From Echinicola sp. 20G (GTDB lineage Bacteria; Bacteroidota; Bacteroidia; Cytophagales; Cyclobacteriaceae), in NCBI RefSeq assembly GCF_015533855.1, contig NZ_AP024154.1, positions 3,106,501 to 3,170,500 of the forward strand: a stretch of 64,000 nucleotides of DNA, read 5' to 3'. How positions within the stretch are numbered: position 1 is the stretch's first letter; each line of letters starts with the position of its first letter. The position numbers were made by a program, and so were the translations under genes. Shown one piece after another: positions 18,794 through 25,586 of the stretch. The notes beneath the pieces were generated by a model, which worked only from the letters and a program-made list of their open reading frames with translations, was not told the origin of the DNA and ran no database searches.

Positions 18794-19843
18794 ATGAAAA
18801 TCGCTACAGAACCAATCGGAAGTATTCCAAGGCCAGTGGAACTGGTAGAAGCCATCACATCATCCTCCCCAAAACAGGACTTAGAAGCACTCTATGACAA
18901 GGCTGTAATGGACACTTTGAAAGAGTTTGAAAGGACAGGCTCACTGATCATTACCGACGGGGAACAAACCAAGTCCAGTTTTGCTACCTATCCCTTAGAT
19001 GGTGCTGTAAACATTGCTCCTAAAGGAATGAGAATTGACTTTGCTGATGGGCATTTCAGACAACTGCCGCTGTTGACCAAAGGCCCTTTTCGCTATAGCA
19101 AATATGCGGTGCAATACCTAAAATATGCCCAAGAGAGAACCAGTCTCCCCATAAAACAAGCCGTCATTTCCGCTTCAGCACTTAGCTTGATCTATCCGCC
19201 AGAAGGGATTGAGGGCTATTCCCAAGAAGGATTTATCGCTGACCTGGTCAATGAATGCGAAAAAGATATCAGACAATGTCTCGAACAGGGAGCAGCTAAG
19301 GTCCAGATGGATTTTACTGAAGGAAGGTTGTCGCTGAAATTGGATCCTTCCGGGGGTGTCTTGCAGCAATTTATAAACCTGAACAATCAGGTATTCAACC
19401 GCTTTTCAGATGCCTACAGGGAACGGCTTGGTGTGCATGTATGCCCTGGTGGCGACCATGATTCTACTCATAGTGCAGATGTGGATTACACCGCTTTTCT
19501 TCCGGCGCTTTTTGATTTGAATGTGGGTAACTTTTACCTACAGTTAGCAAGTGAATCCGATAAGAAAAAAGTTTTGAAAACGGTCAAAGAATACCTTAAG
19601 CCATATCAAAAGGTATTTATAGGGGTTACTGATGTGAACAGCCCGAAGGTTGAAACCAAAGAGGAAGTGATGGAGCGTATCTTGGAAGCAGCTGAGTTTA
19701 TCCCGCTTGGCCAATTGGGCACAACGGATGATTGCGGTTTTTCCCCTTTCTGTGATGATGTATCCACCACGCGGGAGATTGCCTTTGCCAAAATCAAGGC
19801 CCGAGTAGAAGGCACCAAGCTGGCCGAGGCAAAATTATCCTAG
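18794..19843 (+). CDS. Core-type cobalamin-independent methionine synthase (MetE C-terminal family)
   Basis: 349 residues from the ATG at 18794. The frame extends upstream only via a TTG at 18713 and gives a non-conserved leader, so the ATG is preferred. The whole protein corresponds to the C-terminal catalytic (beta/alpha)8 domain of MetE; the N-terminal domain is absent. Visible features: 'EPIGSIPRP' at the start; 'TDGEQTKSSF' near 55-65; a likely zinc site with 'HVCPGG' (His-x-Cys) around residue 215 and a third Cys in 'TTDDCGFSPF' near 315. Family knowledge: stand-alone MetE-like 'core' proteins transfer methyl groups to homocysteine from donors other than polyglutamated methyl-folate, often with partner proteins. 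No partner gene is adjacent. The real donor is unknown. Confidence 0.82.
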   Translation: MKIATEPIGSIPRPVELVEAITSSSPKQDLEALYDKAVMDTLKEFERTGSLIITDGEQTKSSFATYPLDGAVNIAPKGMRIDFADGHFRQLPLLTKGPFRYSKYAVQYLKYAQERTSLPIKQAVISASALSLIYPPEGIEGYSQEGFIADLVNECEKDIRQCLEQGAAKVQMDFTEGRLSLKLDPSGGVLQQFINLNNQVFNRFSDAYRERLGVHVCPGGDHDSTHSADVDYTAFLPALFDLNVGNFYLQLASESDKKKVLKTVKEYLKPYQKVFIGVTDVNSPKVETKEEVMERILEAAEFIPLGQLGTTDDCGFSPFCDDVSTTREIAFAKIKARVEGTKLAEAKLS

Positions 19844-19863
19844 CCCTATTGGAAAACCTTGAA

Positions 19864-19898
19864 AGCGGGCAAGAGTTAAATCTTTTGCCTGCTTTTTA
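19864..19898 (+). terminator. Intrinsic terminator of the MetE-like gene
   Basis: Stem AGCGGGCAAGAG / CTTTTGCCTGCT (two G-T pairs) with loop TTAAAT, followed by TTTT. It lies about 20 bases after the stop. Confidence 0.82.
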
Positions 19899-19966
19899 TA
19901 GGGGTTAAACTATTGAAAGTGAATTAGAAGGATTGATTTGGAGTTTTTAATACAATAGCCAATCAT

Positions 19967-20025
19967 CCGAGTTTGCAATACGGATGGCTAAGTCCAAAGG
20001 TTTTCAATGCGGCTTAGTGGATAAT
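19967..20025 (+). repeat. Dispersed intergenic repeat, copy B
   Basis: Starts CCGAGTTTGCAATACGGATG and shares TGGCTAAGT and GTTTTCAATGC with copy A at 15887-15943 nearly without gaps. It lies immediately left of the 20-21 nt periodic array. Confidence 0.65.
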
Positions 20026-20102
20026 CAATGCGTTGAAAACGCAAGGATTTAGGGTACAAAAGAGGGCTAGATTAGGTTCTCCGCGTAAAGGAAGGTCATT
20101 TG

Positions 20103-20435
20103 CTTCCTGTAGCATGAGCTACCCTTCCTGTAGGGTAAAATGGGCTTCCTGTCCGACAGGACGGGGCCATCGTTCTACAGGAAGGCTTAATAAAGTGACC
20201 GGAGGGCTTACTTGACTTACAGGAAGGCCCATCACTCCTACAGGAAGGGCTATTTGCTATACAGGAAGGACTCTCAGACCTACAGGAAACCCTATCCAAG
20301 GTACAGGACGGGTTCATGCACTGACCGGATGGCTCCTTTAGGTTACAGGACGCATCTTTTGCCTACAGGAAGGGGTTTAGGGGGTACAGGACGGGTTATT
20401 CACCTACAGGAAGCTTCCTGAGGCGACAGGACGAA
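20103..20435. repeat. 20-21 nt periodic array of CTACAGGAAGG-like cores with an orientation switch
   Basis: Three cores read CTTCCTGTAG-like (starts 20103, 20124, 20145). Then 14 cores read ACAGGA/ACCGGA in the opposite sense, at 20156, 20177, 20198, 20219, 20240, 20261, 20282, 20303, 20324, 20345, 20365, 20386, 20406 and 20426. Spacing is exactly 21 for the first ten intervals of the array and 20 or 21 afterwards. Cores are conserved over about 10 bases, while the 10-11 bases between them vary freely. 21 bp is two helical turns, so all cores face the same side of the duplex. Any reading frame through it gives 7-residue periodicity (for example PSC heptads on the minus strand), but no start, signal or conserved flank supports a gene. 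Too short-period for CRISPR. Function unknown. Confidence 0.85.
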
Positions 20436-20686
20436 ATAATCTTCGTTTATTTTACCAGGTTTTTCAGTAAATACCAGCATTAAGGTATTTGTAATGGTGG
20501 ATGGATTCTTTAGTTTGGGGAAAATATCCAATTTCAAGCACCATGATATATCGATTAAAAATGAAAAGGATATCTTAAAGTAAAATTTACCTAAGGTATA
20601 CCAAGCTAATAAATATCTGGGGTGTTAAACCTTTGGTTAACAGGTGTATAAGTTGTGCGTCATTAAAAGAAACCGAGCAATAGAAT

Positions 20687-21178
20687 ATGATAAGACTGAT
20701 TATTGATAAACTTGGAAGCGGACACCATGACCTCTTTTTGAAAATTGACTTGATGCCGAGTTTTTCGAGAACAGCCGACAGCTACTATTTATTTGACTTT
20801 TTGGAAATTGATGATTCAGAAATTGAAAAACAGAAAGTGGATTCCGATTCAATTTTAGCTTTTGGTGCAATAAAACTTATCGACTTTTGGACTGAAAGAA
20901 TAAAATCAATTGAAAAAGGACAAGTAAAATTTATTCCATTTGACCTTTGGGACGAATACATAGGCGGATTAAGAATTGAGAAAACAAAACTTGGATATGA
21001 AGTTAAACTTGTCTCGACTGACAAAATTCATGGATATGGAGTTGATAAGTCAAATCTTGACATGCAGATAGAGCAGAACAAATTGACTTTTAATGAAGAT
21101 GAAAAAGCAGAATGGTTAATAAGTGAACAGGTACTATTTGACGGACTTGAATGGAGTAAGAACGAATTGAAAAAATAA
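20687..21178 (+). CDS. Hypothetical protein, accessory, family not recognised
   Basis: 163 residues, acidic, no signal peptide or membrane segment. Begins 'MIRLIIDKLGSGHHDLFLKI'; contains 'FIPFDLWDEYIGGLRI' mid-protein and 'DEKAEWLISEQ' near the end. Nothing points to an enzyme; the size and charge are compatible with a small immunity-type or regulatory protein, but that is only an impression. Base composition is clearly A+T-richer than the flanking metabolic genes. It is followed directly by an attC-like imperfect palindrome, which suggests acquisition as a small gene cassette-like unit (inference). Confidence 0.6.
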   Translation: MIRLIIDKLGSGHHDLFLKIDLMPSFSRTADSYYLFDFLEIDDSEIEKQKVDSDSILAFGAIKLIDFWTERIKSIEKGQVKFIPFDLWDEYIGGLRIEKTKLGYEVKLVSTDKIHGYGVDKSNLDMQIEQNKLTFNEDEKAEWLISEQVLFDGLEWSKNELKK

Positions 21179-21192
21179 AGACGAACGCATAA

Positions 21193-21317
21193 CAACACAT
21201 ATAGCTTCAGGCGGGCTGACGGCAGTCCGCAAGGTCTCTACTTATCTGCTATCTTTGGTCACAGCCGACACGATAGCGTTTGTAAAATCCGCCCGAAAGC
21301 TTAGCCGGGCCGTTGTA
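21193..21317 (+). repeat. attC-like imperfect palindrome downstream of the 20687 gene
   Basis: Nested inverted segments: outer ACAAC (21193-21197) / GTTGT (21313-21317). Next are AGCTT-ca-GGCGG (21204-21215) / CCGCC-cga-AAGCT (21290-21302), with unequal 2- and 3-nt spacers. The inner pair is GCTATC (21249-21254) / GATAGC (21273-21278). The G+C-rich element of about 125 bp starts 15 bases after the stop of an A+T-rich small gene, the layout of a cassette recombination site. It does not match the classical integron R'/R'' consensus exactly and no integrase is in the window. Confidence 0.45.
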
Positions 21318-21335
21318 GGTCACTAGTATCAAGGC

Positions 21336-21416
21336 CGAATATTTCCGAATCAAACCGAATCAACCGAATCAACTTTATCGAATCACAAACGAATATATTC
21401 GAATCATTTCGTATCA
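21336..21416 (+). promoter_or_regulatory. CGAATCA heptamer array in the Fic gene leader (probable operator region)
   Basis: Eight heptamers CGAATCA, CGAATAT or CGTATCA start at 21336, 21346, 21356, 21365, 21379, 21390, 21400 and 21410. Most are 9-11 bases apart, about one helical turn, ending 30 bases before the Fic start codon. The array includes the palindrome GAATATATTC. Most simply explained as repeated binding sites for a repressor, possibly the winged-helix part of the Fic protein itself (inference). Confidence 0.55.
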
Positions 21417-21445
21417 CTCAGCTTTAAAAACCGTATCTTCGAAGA

Positions 21446-22486
21446 ATGGAATCACAAGTTCATTACCTTCGCCTCAGTCTTAATTGGAAATTAATCAACA
21501 CAATTAGTGAAATTGATCGGTTCGATGCTTCTTGGGCAACTATCGAACGAAAAGAGGGACAAAGCCTCAAACAACTCAAGAATATCGCAACGGTAAGAAG
21601 TGTTGGAGCCTCAACAAGAATTGAGGGTTCCAAAATGAGCGATGAAGAAGTTGAAGTGTTACTTAAGAACATTGATATCTCAAAGTTAGAAGATCGCGAT
21701 TCCCAAGAAGTTGTTGGTTATTTCCAAACACTGGATATTATTTCGGAATCATTCCAAGACATACGAATTGACAAAAGTAGTTTAAAGAATCTCCATAGTA
21801 TCTTAATGAAACATAGTGAAAAAGATCAATGGCATAAAGGAGATTATAAACAACATAGTAACGCTGTAGAAGCGAATTATCCTGACGGTACAAAACAAAT
21901 AATCTTTCAGACAAAAGAACCTGGTTTTCCAACTGAAGACGCTATGAATTCATTGTTTGAATGGTATTCTTCTGACAAAGAAACTCACCCACTTGTAAAG
22001 TCTGCCTTATTCTCATACGAATTTGTAAGCATCCATCCTTTTCAAGATGGAAATGGAAGATTAAGCAGGCTACTAGCAACCCTTCTCCTTCTGCAAAACG
22101 GCTATAGGTGGATTCAATATGTCAGTTTGGAGCATGAAATCGAGAGTCGAAAAAACGAATATTACAGAGTTCTTAGGAGTTGTCAGTCCAACAGACCAAA
22201 TGAAAATATCAATGAGTGGGTTGTTTTTTTCTTTAGTGCTCTTAAAAATATTCAAGAACAACTAATGAGGAAGCTTGAATCAACAGGAATCGAAGGAAGC
22301 TTATCTCCAAGAGAAAAATCAATATTAACATTTATAGGAAATTATGCAGGTTGTAAATCTGGTGAAATTGCTAAAAGACTAGATATTCCAAATCCAACAG
22401 TAAAACGTATCTTGACCGATTTAGTAAGCAGAAAACTAATAATCAAACATGGCTCTGGTTCAGGAACGAACTACTCAATAATGTAA
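21446..22486 (+). CDS. Fic family protein with N-terminal inhibitory motif and C-terminal winged helix
   Basis: 346 residues. The Fic core motif HPFQDGNGRLSR is complete at 197-208 (catalytic His197). An N-terminal Ser-x-x-x-Glu-Gly motif (Ser56-Glu60-Gly61, 'STRIEG') fits the auto-inhibitory helix of class II Fic enzymes. The last about 70 residues ('LSPREKSILTFIG', 'SGEIAKRLDIPNPTVKRIL') form a winged helix-turn-helix. Expected reaction: transfer of AMP (or another nucleotide part) from NTP to a Ser/Thr/Tyr hydroxyl of a target protein; the target is unknown. The DNA-binding tail and the heptamer array directly upstream suggest autoregulation. It lies in the A+T-rich accessory region after an attC-like element, consistent with horizontal acquisition. 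Confidence 0.92.
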   Translation: MESQVHYLRLSLNWKLINTISEIDRFDASWATIERKEGQSLKQLKNIATVRSVGASTRIEGSKMSDEEVEVLLKNIDISKLEDRDSQEVVGYFQTLDIISESFQDIRIDKSSLKNLHSILMKHSEKDQWHKGDYKQHSNAVEANYPDGTKQIIFQTKEPGFPTEDAMNSLFEWYSSDKETHPLVKSALFSYEFVSIHPFQDGNGRLSRLLATLLLLQNGYRWIQYVSLEHEIESRKNEYYRVLRSCQSNRPNENINEWVVFFFSALKNIQEQLMRKLESTGIEGSLSPREKSILTFIGNYAGCKSGEIAKRLDIPNPTVKRILTDLVSRKLIIKHGSGSGTNYSIM

Positions 22487-22635
22487 AAGACCTACAATAA
22501 TGGGTGAAAACCATGTTATGTCAAGGGGTCACGAGAGGTTTGTGGTTATTTGGTAGCCCGAGAATTCGAAGAATTCGCTACTTTGAAAACAGAAACGAAC
22601 TACTACTAAATTACGCTTCCGTTCTGATTCGAAGC

Positions 22636-22773
22636 GTTGTAAACAATCCGGTACCATATTTAAAACATTTACCTTCAGGGCTAAGGTTTAAGAGGATGTT
22701 ATAGCTTAGAAATAGTTTGGATGAATTGTGATTTTAAAAGGTTATCAAATGTATTTTTCAATACATTAGTCAG
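22636..22773 (+). repeat. ~138-bp direct repeat, left copy
   Basis: Aligns almost without gaps to 24624-24762. Shared blocks include TAAACAATC, TAAAACATTTAC, ATAGTTT and AATTGTGATTTTAAAAGGTT, then TGTATTTTTCA. By-eye identity is about three quarters. It lies between the Fic stop and the start of the 361-residue gene and may contain that gene's promoter. The pair brackets two unknown genes. Confidence 0.8.
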
Positions 22774-22782
22774 AATTAAATT

Positions 22783-23868
22783 ATGAAAGAAAATCTGAGA
22801 TTGGATAGAAAAGAAAGTACTACTGAACACCATTACAATCAAATTCGAGGTGAAAAGCCACCTGAATCATTCAAACATGAAGGTTTTGTAAAGTGTAAAC
22901 TGATTCATTCTAAAGGGAAATCATTTATCGTTCCGGATCTTATTTATTTGATGACAGATGACATTAATTTTGAATGGATTCAGTTTTATTCTTTCCTTCC
23001 TTGTATGCTTACAAAGTTTTCTGAAGAAGAGATAATTGGAAGCTTTCCTGTTGATATTTCTTTTGGTCATACCATAAGAATCACTATAACAACGGAATGG
23101 CACCAACATAATCTGCCCGACAATTCAAATCTATTCAAATGTCGCATTGAAGGACCAGAGAACATCATGGATTTCACAACAGGTAAAGGGAAATTAATTG
23201 ATGGAAGCCCCTATATAGAATTGTTTCATCACACCCTTACGGAGTATAAAAATTTGATTGAAGAAAGTTCGTTTTTTAAGTGTTCTGCTTGGAACTATCA
23301 AGGAACTAAGGAGTTATCAAACTTTGCATACTGCTACTTTACATCACTTCCAGAAATCATCCAATCCAATGACCTCAAAATGATTGCTATGGCATCAGAT
23401 GGTAAGGTTCACCTAATTGTTGATGGTAGTGATGAGATTGTGGAAATTGAAGTTTATAGAGAATCCACAAAGAACCGAACAGCAACACTTAAAATGTTGA
23501 TTGATTCAACTATCATTGAGAACAATCATCTATGGGACCAAGAAACCAATAATGGACAAGTCTATTATGAAAAAAGTAATGCCTTCGTTTACAGAATTGG
23601 TGTGGAAGTTGGTAGCACCATCCAATTTGTAAATAAAAGAATTGATCGTCAAGAGTGCATGAAACTTCTAAAATATTTAGTCATAGGTGATGCAAGAACC
23701 AAAGAAGGAATTATAGCATCTTTTGACGAGGAAGAAACTGAACAGATTTTTAAGGTTGAATTATTCCCGGACAATAGCACAAACATTCTAAAGTTCTGGT
23801 TTGAAAATGGGAACACTGACCTTTACACAAGGAAGGAAATTGAAGAATTAAAAATAAAAAGTAGCTAA
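22783..23868 (+). CDS. Hypothetical protein, possibly ADP-ribosyltransferase-fold (weak)
   Basis: 361 residues, no signal peptide, not recognised as a named family. Residues 35-115 hold a beta-rich part ('FIVPDLIYLM'). Residues 143-200 read 'YIELFHHTLTEY', then 'SSFFKCSAWNYQGTKEL', then 'NFAYCYFTSLPEI'. That succession (His-x-Thr after a strand, a 'small-residue' turn, then Y-F-T) resembles the start of KptA/DarT-like ADP-ribosyltransferase folds, a weak visual analogy only. The C-terminal third is beta-rich. The gene sits 9 bases after the left ~138-bp direct repeat and 66 bases before a HEAT-like gene, so the two may form a two-gene module. A+T-rich, likely transferred. Confidence 0.6.
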   Translation: MKENLRLDRKESTTEHHYNQIRGEKPPESFKHEGFVKCKLIHSKGKSFIVPDLIYLMTDDINFEWIQFYSFLPCMLTKFSEEEIIGSFPVDISFGHTIRITITTEWHQHNLPDNSNLFKCRIEGPENIMDFTTGKGKLIDGSPYIELFHHTLTEYKNLIEESSFFKCSAWNYQGTKELSNFAYCYFTSLPEIIQSNDLKMIAMASDGKVHLIVDGSDEIVEIEVYRESTKNRTATLKMLIDSTIIENNHLWDQETNNGQVYYEKSNAFVYRIGVEVGSTIQFVNKRIDRQECMKLLKYLVIGDARTKEGIIASFDEEETEQIFKVELFPDNSTNILKFWFENGNTDLYTRKEIEELKIKSS

Positions 23869-23872
23869 CAAA

Positions 23873-23907
23873 ACCTATGCGCAATGCCCTTAGAGACACT
23901 GCGTATA
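23873..23907 (+). other. Hairpin after the 361-residue gene
   Basis: Nine-bp stem CTATGCGCA / TGCGTATAG (one G-T pair) around a 16-base loop, starting within 10 bases of the stop codon. No T-run follows. It resembles the compact hairpin or palindrome that follows the 20687 gene but is much shorter. Confidence 0.4.
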
Positions 23908-23934
23908 GCCAAACATATATGGGCAATATAAATA

Positions 23935-24594
23935 ATGGAAAAAGTTTTTAAAGAAATAGAAAAATTCAAGAAATGGGCAGAAGCTTATTCTGAAGTTCCT
24001 CAGGATGAACGTGGAGGAGAGTGGGAATGTGATTATTCTGATTGGCCCATTATCTGGAAAGAATTTGAAGATTTTTTTAATGAATGTCATTATTCAAAAT
24101 GGACTGATAAGGAACTTGCTAACATTCTATATATAATTGCACGAGACAATGAGTGCAATTCCATAATTGAGCTTATTTCTGAAAAACCGGAGACTCTTGA
24201 ATTTATAGCTAACAAAGGTTTGGACTTTAATAGTCCTGATGCTAAATGGCAAATTGTAGAAATGCTTCACAATCTTCAGAGCCAGCATAATGCAGAACAA
24301 TTAATCATAAAGTACTTGAAACAGGAAATAGAATATGTTTCTCGTATGGGGATTAAGACATTAGGACGATTAAAATCAAGTTTAACTGAGAAGTATTGCG
24401 AGAAAGCTTGGCAATGGAATAAAAATGACCCTATGAGTGAATACCAAAGAATAATGGCTTTGAATGTACTGTTTGAATATGGATCGCCATTAACTTCTAA
24501 GTACATCACTTTGGCTAAAGAAGATGGACGTGAATATTTGGTAAGTCAAGCTATTAATATTGAAAATAAAATAAAAGCTGGTAACACTATATAA
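23935..24594 (+). CDS. Helical-repeat (HEAT-like) hypothetical protein
   Basis: 219 residues, soluble, strongly helical. Residues about 60-215 form successive helix pairs ('KELANILYIIARDNECNSII', 'DAKWQIVEMLHNLQSQHNAE', 'EYVSRMGIKTLGRLKS', 'SEYQRIMALNVLFEYGSPLT', 'YLVSQAINIENKI') typical of HEAT/ARM solenoids. Such short HEAT proteins often act as binding or immunity partners, but no function is proven here. It lies 66 bases downstream of the 361-residue unknown gene and upstream of the right copy of the direct repeat, so it may be that protein's partner (inference). A+T-rich. Confidence 0.65.
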   Translation: MEKVFKEIEKFKKWAEAYSEVPQDERGGEWECDYSDWPIIWKEFEDFFNECHYSKWTDKELANILYIIARDNECNSIIELISEKPETLEFIANKGLDFNSPDAKWQIVEMLHNLQSQHNAEQLIIKYLKQEIEYVSRMGIKTLGRLKSSLTEKYCEKAWQWNKNDPMSEYQRIMALNVLFEYGSPLTSKYITLAKEDGREYLVSQAINIENKIKAGNTI

Positions 24595-24623
24595 AATGCA
24601 TTGAAACGCATTTTGTACTCAAT

Positions 24624-24762
24624 GTCTTAAACAATCAAGTACCAAATAATAAAACATTTACATCAAGGGCAGACGGTTGAAAGGCTATTCTAGCTTAGAT
24701 ATAGTTTTGAGGAATTGTGATTTTAAAAGGTTATTAATTGTATTTTTCAGAACCTTGTTCAG
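24624..24762 (+). repeat. ~138-bp direct repeat, right copy
   Basis: Partner of 22636-22773; the strongest conserved stretch is AATTGTGATTTTAAAAGGTT followed by a near-identical TGTATTTTTCA. It lies between the HEAT-like gene and the parD operator. Confidence 0.8.
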
Positions 24763-24789
24763 CGTGTAAGGTAACTTGTGAATGATTCA

Positions 24790-24815
24790 TTTTTGGTGTA
24801 TTTTTACATCAAAAA
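24790..24815 (+). promoter_or_regulatory. Inverted repeat ahead of parD, probable autoregulatory operator
   Basis: TTTTTGGTGTA (24790-24800), 4-base spacer, TACATCAAAAA (24805-24815): 10 of 11 positions are symmetric. It ends 7 bases before the ATG at 24823. Ribbon-helix-helix antitoxins bind such palindromes at their own promoters. This placement also argues against the upstream in-frame GTG at 24778 as the start. Confidence 0.6.
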
Positions 24816-24822
24816 TAATATT

Positions 24823-25062
24823 ATGGCAAGGCAAAGTATCTCATTCACCAAGCCAAACGATGAATGGCTAAAAGAGCAAGTAGACAATAACGAATATTCC
24901 AGTAAAAGTGAACTTGTCAATGATTTGATTAGGCAGGCCAGAAAACAACAAGTGGAAATTGACTGGATAAGGGCCAAACTGGAAAAAGCTGAAAATAGCG
25001 GCTTTACTGATGAAAGTAAAGACCAAATTTTAAAGCAGTCAAAGTCTTTACTGAATGGCTAA
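24823..25062 (+). CDS. parD: ParD-like antitoxin (ribbon-helix-helix)
   Basis: 79 residues from the ATG at 24823; a longer frame from a GTG at 24778 would place the operator-like palindrome inside the gene. The N-terminal 'MARQSISFTKPNDEWLKEQV' and 'YSSKSELVNDLIRQARKQ' form the short beta-strand plus two helices of CopG/ParD ribbon-helix-helix proteins. The charged C-terminal tail (about 50-79) would wrap the toxin. Role: neutralises the ParE toxin and represses the operon. Its stop codon overlaps the toxin gene by 8 bases, the usual translational coupling. Confidence 0.88.
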   Translation: MARQSISFTKPNDEWLKEQVDNNEYSSKSELVNDLIRQARKQQVEIDWIRAKLEKAENSGFTDESKDQILKQSKSLLNG

Positions 25063-25342
25063 CTATAAATTGAGCAATTTGGCCAAAGAGGACTTGATTA
25101 GAATTCATCATTACGGAGTCAAGAAATTTGGGATGGCTCAGGCCGACAAATACTTTGAGTCCTTTTTTGAATATTTTGACATTATTGCTCAAAGACCTTT
25201 TGCTTTTGAATCTGTTGACTTTATTAAGAAAGGATATCGAAGATGTGTGTGTGGTTCAGACAGTATCTATTACAAAATCACAGATGATATTGTGGAAATA
25301 ATGACAATTGTAGGAAGACAAGATTTAAAGAATATCCTTTAA
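25055..25342 (+). CDS. parE: ParE/RelE-superfamily toxin
   Basis: 95 residues, normal for ParE. Family features: 'LSNLAKEDLIRIHHYGVKKFG' at the N-terminus (helical hairpin), 'YFESFFEYFDIIAQRPF' second helix, and a C-terminal beta-sheet with 'GYRRCVCGSDSIYYKI' and 'VEIMTIVGRQDLKNIL'. ParE members poison DNA gyrase, whereas related RelE members cut mRNA; the C-terminal 'GRQD' fits the ParE group. Overlaps the antitoxin gene by 8 bases. The pair may stabilise the accessory region (inference). Confidence 0.88.
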   Translation: MANYKLSNLAKEDLIRIHHYGVKKFGMAQADKYFESFFEYFDIIAQRPFAFESVDFIKKGYRRCVCGSDSIYYKITDDIVEIMTIVGRQDLKNIL

Positions 25343-25403
25343 TTTTCTGGTTAAGAATACCAATTCTAACAATATAGATTGCTTTTGGTTTTTCCCTTCT
25401 AAT

Positions 25404-25460
25404 CCGAATTTGCAAAACAGCTTGCTAAATCAGGACATTTTCATTGTAGTAAGGATTAAT
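25404..25460 (+). repeat. Dispersed intergenic repeat, copy C (diverged)
   Basis: Begins CCGAATTTGCAAAACAGCTT; shares the order TTTGCAA, GCTAAAT, ATTTTCATTG and AGGATTAAT with copies A and B, with several substitutions. It lies 62 bases after the parE stop. The flank continues into AAGTCCTTGTCGCAAATGAG without a supported gene. Confidence 0.5.
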
Positions 25461-25586
25461 AAGTCCTTGTCGCAAATGAGAACTATCTGAGCTGTCGGAC
25501 TAATTTTTTAGCTGTTTTAGTCAATGGAATGGTATCATAGCTATATTTAATAATGAGTAAACGTTGATAATCTTTAACAGAAGAAC

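Noticed and set aside
20096..20421. Short open frames giving PSC-type or YRK-type heptads through the periodic array
   Set aside because: Any frame through a 21-nt repeat stays open and periodic; no start context, signal or partner supports translation, and the linkers vary freely.
20103..20435. CRISPR array
   Set aside because: Conserved cores are only about 10 bases with 10-11 base gaps, cores change orientation, and no cas gene is nearby.
22504..22704. 66-codon plus-strand frame after the Fic gene
   Set aside because: It runs into the left copy of the direct repeat, and its composition does not look protein-like.
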